Below, piece by piece: positions 9,042 through 17,866 of a stretch of DNA of 64,000 nucleotides (its first letter is position 1; each line of letters starts with the position of its first letter). A program made the position numbers and the translations under genes. The notes below the pieces were generated by a model. The model saw only the letters and a list, made by a program, of their open reading frames with translations. It ran no database searches and had not been told where the DNA came from. The stretch spans positions 129,642 through 193,641 of the forward strand of contig NZ_JQCB01000002.1 in assembly GCF_001437435.1 (NCBI RefSeq), in the 5' to 3' direction. This DNA comes from Furfurilactobacillus siliginis (lineage in GTDB: Bacteria; Bacillota; Bacilli; Lactobacillales; Lactobacillaceae).

Positions 9042-10556
9042 ATGACACAGTCTGCGATGAGTGCTGCGGAACAGGATTTTCGTGCACTGCTTAAAGAAAT
9101 GGCGTTATTGGAAAATGCTATTTCGTTATTGGATTGGGACGGGCATACTTACATGCCCAGTGCGGAAGGTACGCAGCGCGCAGAACTAGTTGGCTATTTT
9201 AATCAGCGACATTTTCAACTAGAGACCGGCTCTAAAATGACGGCTTTATTGAACTTGTTTGAAGCTGACGGTTCCTTGTTGACAGTGGATGGGCAGGCAA
9301 TTTATCGTCGCGTTAAACGCAACTATGAGCGTACAGCTAAATTACCGGAAGCCGAATTCGTTGCCTATACCAAATTATTAAGTCAAGCGCAAAATGTGTG
9401 GTTAAGCGCTCGCAAACATCAGCAGTTTGCTGAATTTTTACCTTATTTAAAGCAAATTGTAACAGCCAAAAAGCGTTTTATCAGTTATTGGAAGACTGAT
9501 GAAGCAACCGCATATGACGTGCTCTTAGATCAATTTGAGCCTGGGATGACTGTCGCGAAGCTCGATCCGTTATTTTCTGAATTACAAAGTGGAATTGAAC
9601 GAATCAATGCCGAAATCGTTCGACCTGGGCAGCAGCCAAATGATCAATTTATGCACCGGTATGTTGATCAAACAACACAGCACCATTTGTCAGAGGCGAT
9701 TGTTCAGGAACTTGGCTTTGACTTCACGAAGGGTAGCTTGGATATTTCCATGCATCCATTTACTATCGGCATGAATCGTAACGATGTCCGTATTACAACA
9801 CGTTATGACGATCATGACTTTCAAATGTCATTGTTAGGGTCGATTCACGAGGCGGGCCACGCATTGTATGAGCAAAATGTCGTCGCTAAATGGGATAACA
9901 CACCGTTAGCAGGTGGTACTTCCATGGGAATCCATGAAAGCCAATCCTTATTTAACGAGGTTTTTCTAGGCAGAAATCCCGCTTTTTGGCAGCATACTTA
10001 TCCAAGGTTCAGAGAATTGACGGGTGAAATCTTCAGTGATATCGATTTAGATACATTTGTTCGAGGCTTCAATGTCACACGACCAAGTTTAATTCGGACA
10101 GAGGCAGATCCACTCACATATCCTTTGCACATTATCATTCGGTATGAACTTGAAAAAGCGATTTTTAACGAAGATCTTGATTTAGATGAACTGCCAATGT
10201 TGTGGGCTAAAAAGTATCAACAGTATCTTGGCATCACACCTGATAATGATGTTGAGGGTGTTTTGCAAGATATTCATTGGGCAGGTGGAGACATGGGCTA
10301 CTTCCCAAGCTATGCGCTGGGACATCTGTATGCTGGTCAAATTTTCCATGCAATGCAGGAGGAACTGGATGTTGAGACCTTGTTAGCCAACGGTGACTTT
10401 CAACCACTGATTGATTGGCGCGTACAACGCATTCATCAATTTGGTGGTAGTAAGGAACCAAACGACCTTATTTTGGCAGCAACTGGGGAACCGTTGTCTG
10501 CAAAATATTGGTTGGCTTATCAACGTACAGTTTATGAACGCGTTTATCAGTATTAA
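9042..10556 (+). CDS. Metallocarboxypeptidase, M32 family
   Basis: A 504-residue cytoplasmic zinc carboxypeptidase of the Taq/YpwA type. It carries the metal-binding motif SIHEAGHALYEQN (HEXXH at about 269-273) and the downstream GIHESQSLFNE motif that supplies the third ligand, plus the C-terminal GGDMGYFPSYALGHLYAGQ family signature. It trims residues from peptide C-termini. Of the in-frame starts, ATG at 9042 is chosen because GCGAGGG precedes it and the family homology begins there; an upstream start would overlap the methyltransferase gene. Confidence 0.9.
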   Translation: MTQSAMSAAEQDFRALLKEMALLENAISLLDWDGHTYMPSAEGTQRAELVGYFNQRHFQLETGSKMTALLNLFEADGSLLTVDGQAIYRRVKRNYERTAKLPEAEFVAYTKLLSQAQNVWLSARKHQQFAEFLPYLKQIVTAKKRFISYWKTDEATAYDVLLDQFEPGMTVAKLDPLFSELQSGIERINAEIVRPGQQPNDQFMHRYVDQTTQHHLSEAIVQELGFDFTKGSLDISMHPFTIGMNRNDVRITTRYDDHDFQMSLLGSIHEAGHALYEQNVVAKWDNTPLAGGTSMGIHESQSLFNEVFLGRNPAFWQHTYPRFRELTGEIFSDIDLDTFVRGFNVTRPSLIRTEADPLTYPLHIIIRYELEKAIFNEDLDLDELPMLWAKKYQQYLGITPDNDVEGVLQDIHWAGGDMGYFPSYALGHLYAGQIFHAMQEELDVETLLANGDFQPLIDWRVQRIHQFGGSKEPNDLILAATGEPLSAKYWLAYQRTVYERVYQY

Positions 10557-10564
10557 AATTGAGG

Positions 10565-10611
10565 AAAAATAGGTTGGCGACAAAAAACACTTTTGTCGCC
10601 AACCTATTTTT
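10565..10611. terminator. Long perfect hairpin, terminator
   Basis: A 21-bp perfect stem (10565-10585 with 10591-10611) and a five-base loop. The apex GACAAAA/TTTTGTC recurs in several hairpins of this window (26381, 51279, 35466). Confidence 0.8.
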
Positions 10612-10988
10612 GATTTGTGAGAGTAAACAGCGAAAACGCGGTCTCAAGCCTTGAATCGCTGTGCAGAATCTAGCCGCTGTCCGTGGCTAAAGCCACTACC
10701 ACCGTCTTTATTCTTGCTCGGATTCAGAACAGGCTTGATCTCGCTCTGTTATTAAACGTGGGACAAAAGGCAAGCCGCTGTTCAGATTACGAACTGCCTA
10801 CCGGATTTTAGATCAACTTGTACGGGCGTTCCAGGTCTTGCTCACGACGGTCCATTATTATTTTGATCTAAAACTTAAATTGCTGCCAACTTTTGTGCCA
10901 CGTGCAGATTGTTTTAATGCTTTAAGCAACTTTTAAGTGTCTGTATGCTAAGCTTGAATGTAATTGGAAAAGGGGTGGCACAAAGACT
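10612..10988. other. Non-coding region with degenerate repeat-family DNA
   Basis: No credible gene. From 10758 a degraded copy of the ~110-bp GTGGG-ended repeat can be read. The earlier part (10621-10740) holds CGAAAACGCGGTCTCAAGCC-type sequence with short dyads that I could not assign. A weak TATGCT box near 10946 may be the promoter of the oxidoreductase. Confidence 0.6.
10758..10850 (-). repeat. GTGGG-ended intergenic repeat, degraded copy
   Basis: Begins GTGGGACAAAAGGCAAGCCG and continues with ATTACGAACTGCCTACCGG and CCAGGTCTTGCTC, matching the copy at 54789-54898 in the same order. The far end has decayed. Strand is given relative to the copy at 28883. Confidence 0.65.
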
Positions 10989-12080
10989 ATGCCAACAAAA
11001 ATTGCAATCATTGGTGGTGGAATTGTCGGCAGCACTGCCGCATTTTATTTGCATCAGCAGCCTGGTGTTGAAATCATCATGTTTGATGACGGGACTGGTC
11101 AAGCAACAAAGGCAGCCGCCGGAATCATTTCACCATGGCTATCAAAACGACGTAACCAGCAATGGTATCGGTTAGCCCGTGACGGGGCTGGTTTATTTCA
11201 CGAATTAGCCATTGATGCGCATTTAACAGGGACAAGTTTCGCACGTACAGGAACGATTATCACCAGAGACGATAGTGACGACTTGGACGCGCTTGAGCAG
11301 CTTGCTTACGAGCGACGTGATAGCGCACCAACGATGGGGGAAATCTATCGTCTAAATGAGGCCTCAATCAAAGCACTCTTGCCATTTGTTCACCACAGCG
11401 CGCCAGGCATCCTGATAACGGGTGGCGCACGTATCGATGGTCAGCTTTTTTGTGCGCAGTTGCAGCAGGCGGCGAACGTCATACCTCGACCTGGCCGCGT
11501 TTCATTTAACGAAAAAGGCGATCTCGTTGCGAACGGTCAGATAGAAAAATTTGACCTTGTGATTGCAGCGGTTGGTGCGTGGCTCCCGGAATTACTCAAT
11601 CCGCTTGGATTAACCACGGCAGTTCGGCCGCAAAAAGGCCAGCTGCTTGAGTTAAAGACGCCGGTTTATCAGACGACTCAGCCACAACCAGTATTGATGC
11701 CTGAAGGTGAGCGCGATTTTATTCCGACAACACCGGGACAACTTATTGTGGGTGCAACCCATGAAAATGACCAGGGCTTTGATTTGACGCCTTCTGTCGA
11801 AGTTGAAAATGACCTGTTAGCATCGGCTAATCGCGTAACGCAGACGTTGACAACGCAGGATATTACTGGGATTCGCGTAGGAACTAGAGCTTACACGCAG
11901 GACTTTGCACCGTTTTTCGGAACGCTGGTCGGTCATGAGTCGATTCTTGTTGCCAGTGGCTTAGGCTCGTCGGGATTAACCACGGGGCCATTGATTGGTC
12001 AGCTACTGGCGCAAATGGCGATTGGTCAAACCGTGGCTACAGAAAGATATACCAAAGCAACCTCGCAGTACATTAGTTAA
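10989..12080 (+). CDS. FAD-dependent oxidoreductase (DAO family)
   Basis: A 363-residue D-amino-acid oxidase/glycine oxidase-like flavoprotein. The dinucleotide-binding motif IIGGGIVGSTAAFYL lies at about residues 7-21 and the family's C-terminal GxxTGP-like segment (GLGSSGLTTGPLIGQ) near 330-345. DAO proteins oxidise secondary or primary amines such as amino acids; the substrate cannot be told from sequence. AAAAGGGGTGG precedes the ATG. It converges with the RNase HI-like gene and overlaps it by 8 bp. Confidence 0.85.
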   Translation: MPTKIAIIGGGIVGSTAAFYLHQQPGVEIIMFDDGTGQATKAAAGIISPWLSKRRNQQWYRLARDGAGLFHELAIDAHLTGTSFARTGTIITRDDSDDLDALEQLAYERRDSAPTMGEIYRLNEASIKALLPFVHHSAPGILITGGARIDGQLFCAQLQQAANVIPRPGRVSFNEKGDLVANGQIEKFDLVIAAVGAWLPELLNPLGLTTAVRPQKGQLLELKTPVYQTTQPQPVLMPEGERDFIPTTPGQLIVGATHENDQGFDLTPSVEVENDLLASANRVTQTLTTQDITGIRVGTRAYTQDFAPFFGTLVGHESILVASGLGSSGLTTGPLIGQLLAQMAIGQTVATERYTKATSQYIS

Positions 12081-12477
12081 TACTGTGCAGCGCTTGTAAA
12101 GCCAGTTGATGTGCACCATGGTTATCACGCTCAGGGATCCATTGCGTAATGACCAATTGAAAATGGTCTTGAAGGGCTAATAGCTCTGTCGTGAGCTCCG
12201 GGTAGTGCTTCATACTTCCTTTACCAACAGCATCTGCGACCAGACGACTATCGGTAAAAAACATGACGGTTGTATCAGTGTTAGTCATTTTAGCCACGGC
12301 GGAAAATCCCGCAATAGCTGCCAAAAATTCAGCTTGGTGATTATCTGGTGCTGGCACGATTTGCTTCATTTGATGCTGAGTTCCATTTTCAATAATTAGA
12401 ATGCCGGCGCCGCTTTGGCTATCGGCAGTTGGGTGCTGTGCATTACTGGCAGCATCTACATAAAGTTTGATAATCAT
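12073..12477 (-). CDS. RNase HI-like protein, one catalytic Asp replaced
   Basis: A 134-residue RNase H-fold protein. The acidic residues are visible as Asp8 (LYVDAA), Glu50 (QAEFLAA) and Asp76 (FTDSRLV). The fourth, normally in an A-D-x-L-A motif, reads AHQLA (His123). Such 'reverse transcriptase-like' RNase HI proteins (compare Bacillus YpdQ) may retain weak or no RNA/DNA-hybrid cleavage; activity is uncertain. The start is ATG at 12477, with AAGGGG 5 bp upstream; a longer frame upstream lacks homology and would overlap the divergent gene. Confidence 0.78.
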   Translation of the reverse strand: MIIKLYVDAASNAQHPTADSQSGAGILIIENGTQHQMKQIVPAPDNHQAEFLAAIAGFSAVAKMTNTDTTVMFFTDSRLVADAVGKGSMKHYPELTTELLALQDHFQLVITQWIPERDNHGAHQLALQALHSIN

Positions 12478-12534
12478 GTTTCCCCTTAAATTTGGTAAAA
12501 TAGAAGTTAGCGAAGAAAGGAAGTCTGCAAACGA

Positions 12535-12912
12535 ATGACAAAACACCGCTTTTTTTATCGCCCAAGTGGGCTGACCGCAATCATCGTGTGGTCATGGACT
12601 GCCATTTTCTTCTTTGGCGGCGTTATTTTTCAGTATGAAATGGCTAAATTTAATTGGCCAGCAATCATTATTGCAGGTTTATTCTTACTGTTTTTGTTGT
12701 GGCAATTTATTGGACGTCAAATCATCATTGATGGGCAGAATCTTCGTATTCGGCGTTTGCTGGCCCACAGATCACTGGTTGTTAATATTCAGCAACTAGA
12801 ACAGCACACCTTTACCGGACATACATGGCAATTTGAGGTGCAGGGTAAGCACTATGCACTACGTTTGTCTAAGCACGCTTTAAATACGATTGAACAGTTA
12901 GTAAACGCTTAG
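12535..12912 (+). CDS. EbsA family membrane protein
   Basis: A 125-residue protein with two hydrophobic helices (about 15-34 and 41-61) followed by a small cytoplasmic beta-rich domain ending in LSKHALNTIEQLVNA. This matches the EbsA family first named in Enterococcus pheromone work; its function is unknown. An AAAGGAAG lies about 13 bp before the ATG, so a slightly different start is possible. Divergent from the RNase HI-like gene. Confidence 0.72.
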   Translation: MTKHRFFYRPSGLTAIIVWSWTAIFFFGGVIFQYEMAKFNWPAIIIAGLFLLFLLWQFIGRQIIIDGQNLRIRRLLAHRSLVVNIQQLEQHTFTGHTWQFEVQGKHYALRLSKHALNTIEQLVNA

Positions 12913-12960
12913 TAGAAGTATACCACGTGGCTTGTTAGCGTTAATTATGGGAGGAATCTA

Positions 12961-14625
12961 ATGGCTCAGTTAAAAGATATTGAAATTGCACAGCGTAGCA
13001 AGCTGCGTCCAATTAGTGAAATTGCAGCAACTGCAGGCTTAACTGCAGATGAAGTGGAACCTTATGGTCGTTATAAAGCTAAGATTGATTTGCCATTAAG
13101 TGGAAAACGCACCGCAGGCAAACTGATTCTAGTGACGTCCATTAACCCAACCCCAGCCGGTGAAGGCAAGACGACGGTAACAGTCGGTTTAGGCGATGGT
13201 TTACGTCAAATTGGTAAACGTGCTGTCCTAGTACTACGCGAACCTTCCTTGGGTCCAGTAATGGGTATGAAAGGTGGCGCCACTGGTGGTGGGTACGCGC
13301 AAGTCGCGCCCATGGAAGACATCAATTTGCATTTTAACGGCGACTTCCATGCGTTAACAACTGCTAACAATACGTTGGCGGCATTAATTGATAATCATAT
13401 CCAACAAGGTAACGAACTCAATATTGATCCACGGCGGATTTCTTTGCATCGTGTTTTGGATATTAATGACCGTTCTTTAAGAAATGCTGTCATTGGCATG
13501 GGTGGTCCCACTTCAGGTACACCACGCGAAGATCACTTTGATATCACCGTTGCCAGTGAGCTTATGGCCATTTTATGTTTGGCAACTGATTTACATGATT
13601 TAAAAGCACGGATTAATCGGATGGTGGTTGCAGAAAATGTTGACCGTCAGCCAGTCACTGTCGCTGACTTAAAGGTTGGTGGCGCCATCGCCTTGCTGTT
13701 AAAAGAGGCCATTAAGCCTAACTTGGTCCAAACGCTTGAAGGAACACCGGCAATTATCCATGGCGGTCCCTTTGCGAATATTGCACATGGCTGTAACAGT
13801 GTTTTAGCAACGCGAACAGCCTTACAACTCGGCGAATATGCGGTGACAGAAGCTGGCTTTGGTGCCGATTTAGGGGCCGAAAAGTTCCTCGATATCAAAG
13901 TTCCAGTGCTGGGACAGTCTCCAGCAGCAATTGTATTAGTTGCGACTGTACGTGCGCTGAAATTACACGGTGGTCAAGCCTTAGCGGAGTTAACAACGCC
14001 AGACTTAACAGCTTTAAAGGCTGGATTGGCCAATCTTGGCAAACATATCGAAAGTATGCAGCGTTACCAAGTTCCTGTTGTGGTCGCTGTCAATGCCTTT
14101 AGTTCAGACACACCTGAAGAAATTAAGCTTGTACAGGATTATTGTGCGCAGTATGACGTTGAAACTGTCGAGGCCGACGAATGGGCGCATGGTGGTGCAG
14201 GGACAACTGACCTTGCCCATGCGGTTGTTCGAGCTGCACAAACGCCTAGCACTTTTACGCCTTTGTATGAACCAACTGACGACATCGTTACTAAGGCGAC
14301 CGCGATTGTGCAGACAATCTACGGTGGTCGGCGGGTTGTCCTAGAGCCACATGCGAAAGCCCAATTACGTCGCTTTGCAAAACGTGGCTGGGACAAACTA
14401 CCAGTTTGCATGGCTAAAACGCAATATTCATTATCGGATCAACCTAAGTTATTGGGTGCGCCAACGGATTTTGATATTCACATTCGTGCGTTTGAACCTC
14501 GGTTAGGGGCAGGCTTTATGGTTGCCTTAACCGGCAGCATTCTAACCATGCCTGGATTACCTAAACATCCGGCTGCACTGGATATGGACATTACAGACGA
14601 TGGTGTGATTTCAGGAATTTTTTAA
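12961..14625 (+). CDS. fhs: Formate--tetrahydrofolate ligase
   Basis: A 554-residue enzyme that makes 10-formyl-THF from formate, THF and ATP, feeding purine and fMet-tRNA synthesis. Family features: [19 protein letters not shown] (P-loop, about residues 60-78), [20 protein letters not shown], and the C-terminal [25 protein letters not shown] segment. Length is standard. GGGAGG 6 bp before the ATG. Confidence 0.96.
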   Translation: MAQLKDIEIAQRSKLRPISEIAATAGLTADEVEPYGRYKAKIDLPLSGKRTAGKLILVTSINPTPAGEGKTTVTVGLGDGLRQIGKRAVLVLREPSLGPVMGMKGGATGGGYAQVAPMEDINLHFNGDFHALTTANNTLAALIDNHIQQGNELNIDPRRISLHRVLDINDRSLRNAVIGMGGPTSGTPREDHFDITVASELMAILCLATDLHDLKARINRMVVAENVDRQPVTVADLKVGGAIALLLKEAIKPNLVQTLEGTPAIIHGGPFANIAHGCNSVLATRTALQLGEYAVTEAGFGADLGAEKFLDIKVPVLGQSPAAIVLVATVRALKLHGGQALAELTTPDLTALKAGLANLGKHIESMQRYQVPVVVAVNAFSSDTPEEIKLVQDYCAQYDVETVEADEWAHGGAGTTDLAHAVVRAAQTPSTFTPLYEPTDDIVTKATAIVQTIYGGRRVVLEPHAKAQLRRFAKRGWDKLPVCMAKTQYSLSDQPKLLGAPTDFDIHIRAFEPRLGAGFMVALTGSILTMPGLPKHPAALDMDITDDGVISGIF

Positions 14626-14666
14626 GTCGCTTAAATAAAGGAGTCGTGGGCTAACCACGAGGACAT

Positions 14667-15164
14667 ATGGCATATTATTGGATCGTTATTATTCTTTTAA
14701 TTGGTGCTGATCAAGGCATTAAGTACTATGTGAGCACGAGTATTACATTAGGTGCGACACATGAACTCATTCCTGGTTTATTGTCATTGACAAGTTTGCG
14801 TAATGACGGGGCTGCGTGGTCAATTCTATCAGGAAAAATGAATGTTTTTTATGTAATTACGGCTGTTGCAGTTGTGGTATTGCTATATGCAATGTGGCGT
14901 TTACGGCACCAACGTTTATACATGTGGGGCATTAGTTTCATGCTTGCTGGCACCATTGGCAACTTTATTGATCGCATTCGTTTGGGGTATGTCGTCGATA
15001 TGTTCCAATTCGATTTTGTTAAGAATTTTCCAATCAGTAACTTTGCTGATTGGTGCCTGACAATCGGCGTTGTGCTGTTGATTATTGCGGTAATCTTTGA
15101 TCGTGATGATCAGCCATCAACCAAAAAGGGGCCCCGGCATGCAGCCAGGATGCGAAAGGGTTAG
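14667..15164 (+). CDS. lspA: Lipoprotein signal peptidase (signal peptidase II)
   Basis: A 165-residue membrane aspartyl protease that removes the signal peptide of prolipoproteins. Four membrane helices are apparent. The conserved blocks are LRNDGAAW, GTIGNFIDRIRLGYVVDM (first catalytic Asp) and NFPISNFADWCLTIG (second catalytic Asp). A basic tail follows. rluD begins 6 bp after the stop; the lspA-rluD-pyrR order is widely conserved in Firmicutes. Confidence 0.95.
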   Translation: MAYYWIVIILLIGADQGIKYYVSTSITLGATHELIPGLLSLTSLRNDGAAWSILSGKMNVFYVITAVAVVVLLYAMWRLRHQRLYMWGISFMLAGTIGNFIDRIRLGYVVDMFQFDFVKNFPISNFADWCLTIGVVLLIIAVIFDRDDQPSTKKGPRHAARMRKG

Positions 15165-15170
15165 TCATAG

Positions 15171-16124
15171 ATGCAAATAGACGATAAAATTGATGATTTT
15201 GAACATGATTTGACAGATATGCCAGTTGAACAAACTTTCGTTATCGAGTCGACTGCCCAAACAGGTCGGTTTGATAAAGTATTGAGCAGCTTAGCTGGAA
15301 TTACACGCTCTCAGGCCCAAATTGCCATTGATGAGGGACGCGCGCAGCTAAATCACGTGACCGCCAAAAATAAAAATGCGGTTGTTTTGAATGATACGGT
15401 CAGCTTTGTTGATCGGAAACCAGAGCCAATTGCCTTAGTTCCAGAGCCAATTGATTTAGATATTGTTTATGAAGACGACGATGTTTTGGTCGTTAATAAA
15501 CCACAGGGCATGGTTGTACATCCTGCACCTGGGCATCCAAATCATACTTTGGTGAATGCGTTGTTGTATCATAGTCCCTTATCTAAAATTAACGGGAGCT
15601 TGCGGCCTGGTATCGTTCACAGAATTGATAAAGACACCTCTGGCCTTTTGATGGTGGCCAAAAATGATCTGGCACAGCAGAGTTTGACGGCACAGTTGAA
15701 AGCGAAAACGAATCAGCGACAATATGTCGCATTGGTTCACGGTATTATCAGTGAGGATGAGGGTACCATTGATGCACCGGTGGGACGATCACCTAAAGAT
15801 CGTAAAAAGATGGCGATTGTTGCTGGTGGACGACATGCGGTCACTCATTTCACCGTTTTAAAACGATATCAAAAATATACATTGGTGAGTTGTGAATTAG
15901 AAACAGGTCGAACGCACCAAATCCGGGTTCACATGGCCTATATCGGTCATCCATTGGCTGGCGATCCACTTTATGGACCTAAGAAAACACTTCCTGGCAA
16001 TGGTCAGTACCTAACTGCAAAAACGCTTGGTTTTAAGCATCCCCGGACCGGTGAACAATTAACATTTACGGTGCCGCTGCCAACCTGGTTTACAGAGATG
16101 CTTGATCAACTAGATGCGCGCTGA
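15171..16124 (+). CDS. rluD: RluD-type large ribosomal subunit pseudouridine synthase
   Basis: A 317-residue RluA-family enzyme. An N-terminal S4 RNA-binding domain (about 35-95, GRFDKVLSSLAGITRSQAQIAI) precedes the catalytic domain, whose signature HRIDKDTSGLLMVAKN contains the nucleophilic Asp. GRTHQIRVHMAYIGHPLAGDPLYG is further downstream. It isomerises uridines in 23S rRNA. The N-terminus is about 15 residues longer than usual; an internal ATG (residue 18) is an alternative start. Confidence 0.9.
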   Translation: MQIDDKIDDFEHDLTDMPVEQTFVIESTAQTGRFDKVLSSLAGITRSQAQIAIDEGRAQLNHVTAKNKNAVVLNDTVSFVDRKPEPIALVPEPIDLDIVYEDDDVLVVNKPQGMVVHPAPGHPNHTLVNALLYHSPLSKINGSLRPGIVHRIDKDTSGLLMVAKNDLAQQSLTAQLKAKTNQRQYVALVHGIISEDEGTIDAPVGRSPKDRKKMAIVAGGRHAVTHFTVLKRYQKYTLVSCELETGRTHQIRVHMAYIGHPLAGDPLYGPKKTLPGNGQYLTAKTLGFKHPRTGEQLTFTVPLPTWFTEMLDQLDAR

Positions 16125-16140
16125 GACAGGCGTATAATGA

Positions 16141-16731
<591 letters not shown>

Positions 16732-16783
16732 TCATACTGTTATTAACGTGTTTTGTGCATGAGGGAAGAAGGGTTTACTGCAG

Positions 16784-17866
16784 ATGACAGAGCGCTACTT
16801 AATTCTTTCAGACGGAACTACCTATAAGGGACAGGCATTTGGGTCACCTGCAACAACCAGTGGGAACATCGTGTTTAACACCAGTGTGACTGGTTACCAG
16901 GAAATCATTACCGACCCGATTTACCATAATCAAATAATCGTATTTAGCACACCGACGATTGGCGCGGTCGGTGTTAACCATGAAAGTTATGAAGCAATTT
17001 TACCGACGGCGAAGGGTGTGGTCGTTCGCGAAGTCGCTGAGGTATCCACCAACCGTCAACGGACACTCAGTTTAGATCAATTTTTACGATTCAATAATAT
17101 TCCAGGTATTTCCGGAATTGATACAAGGCAACTTGTTCGTAAATTGAGAACGCATGTGGGTCCTTTGAATGCCAGCATTGTCGATGTTGCTGATGAGCAT
17201 GCGTTTGATCAATTGAATGCGACTGTCTTGACCAATCAACAAGTTGCACAAGTTGCGACACCACGGCCTTATGCGAACCCTGGGATGGGTCATAATATTG
17301 TTGTGATTGATTTTGGTCTTAAAAGTGGCATTTTAAGGGAACTTGCTGTACGTGGGGCCAATGTCACTGTGATGCCGTACTTAACCAGTGCAGACGCAAT
17401 TTTAAATTTGGATCCAGATGGCATCGTGTTATCCAGTGGCCCTGGTGACCCGCGTAACTTACCAGTAAGCGTTTTGACCATGATAAAAACGTTGGAAACA
17501 CGGATTCCAATGTTGGGCATCGGTTTAGGACATGAATTGTTTGCATTAGCCAATGATGCGACCATTGAGCGTTTACCAGTAGCACATCAAGGTATGAACC
17601 ATCCAATCCGAGAAATCATTACCAATCGCATTATGTACGCTGCCCAAGCTGAAGAGTTTGGCGTAGATCGAGATAGCATTGATCGTAATCAGTTATTAAT
17701 TACGCATATTGATTTAATTGATCGCTCGATTCAAGGCTTGCGGCATCGTGATTATCCGGCATTTTCAGTCCAGTTTTTCCCAGACGCCGCGCCTGGCCCA
17801 TGGGAAGCAACGCAAGTCTTCGATGACTTCATCGAATTAACGGGAACACGAGGTGAGCAACGTTAA
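16784..17866 (+). CDS. carA: Carbamoyl-phosphate synthase small-subunit homologue, glutaminase triad lost
   Basis: A 360-residue protein collinear with CarA: CPSase small-chain domain (about 1-130) and class I glutamine amidotransferase domain (about 170-350; SSGPGDPRN at 217-225). In active CarA the nucleophile lies in GICLGHQ and the His/Glu in SVQYHPEA. Here these read GIGLGHE (Gly247, codon GGT) and SVQFFPDA (Phe332, Asp334), so all three triad positions are changed, and the usual QNHG segment is also absent. The domain frame is otherwise intact. Glutamine hydrolysis is not expected. It overlaps the large-subunit homologue by one base, implying translational coupling. I infer a pseudoenzyme. 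Confidence 0.85.
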   Translation: MTERYLILSDGTTYKGQAFGSPATTSGNIVFNTSVTGYQEIITDPIYHNQIIVFSTPTIGAVGVNHESYEAILPTAKGVVVREVAEVSTNRQRTLSLDQFLRFNNIPGISGIDTRQLVRKLRTHVGPLNASIVDVADEHAFDQLNATVLTNQQVAQVATPRPYANPGMGHNIVVIDFGLKSGILRELAVRGANVTVMPYLTSADAILNLDPDGIVLSSGPGDPRNLPVSVLTMIKTLETRIPMLGIGLGHELFALANDATIERLPVAHQGMNHPIREIITNRIMYAAQAEEFGVDRDSIDRNQLLITHIDLIDRSIQGLRHRDYPAFSVQFFPDAAPGPWEATQVFDDFIELTGTRGEQR

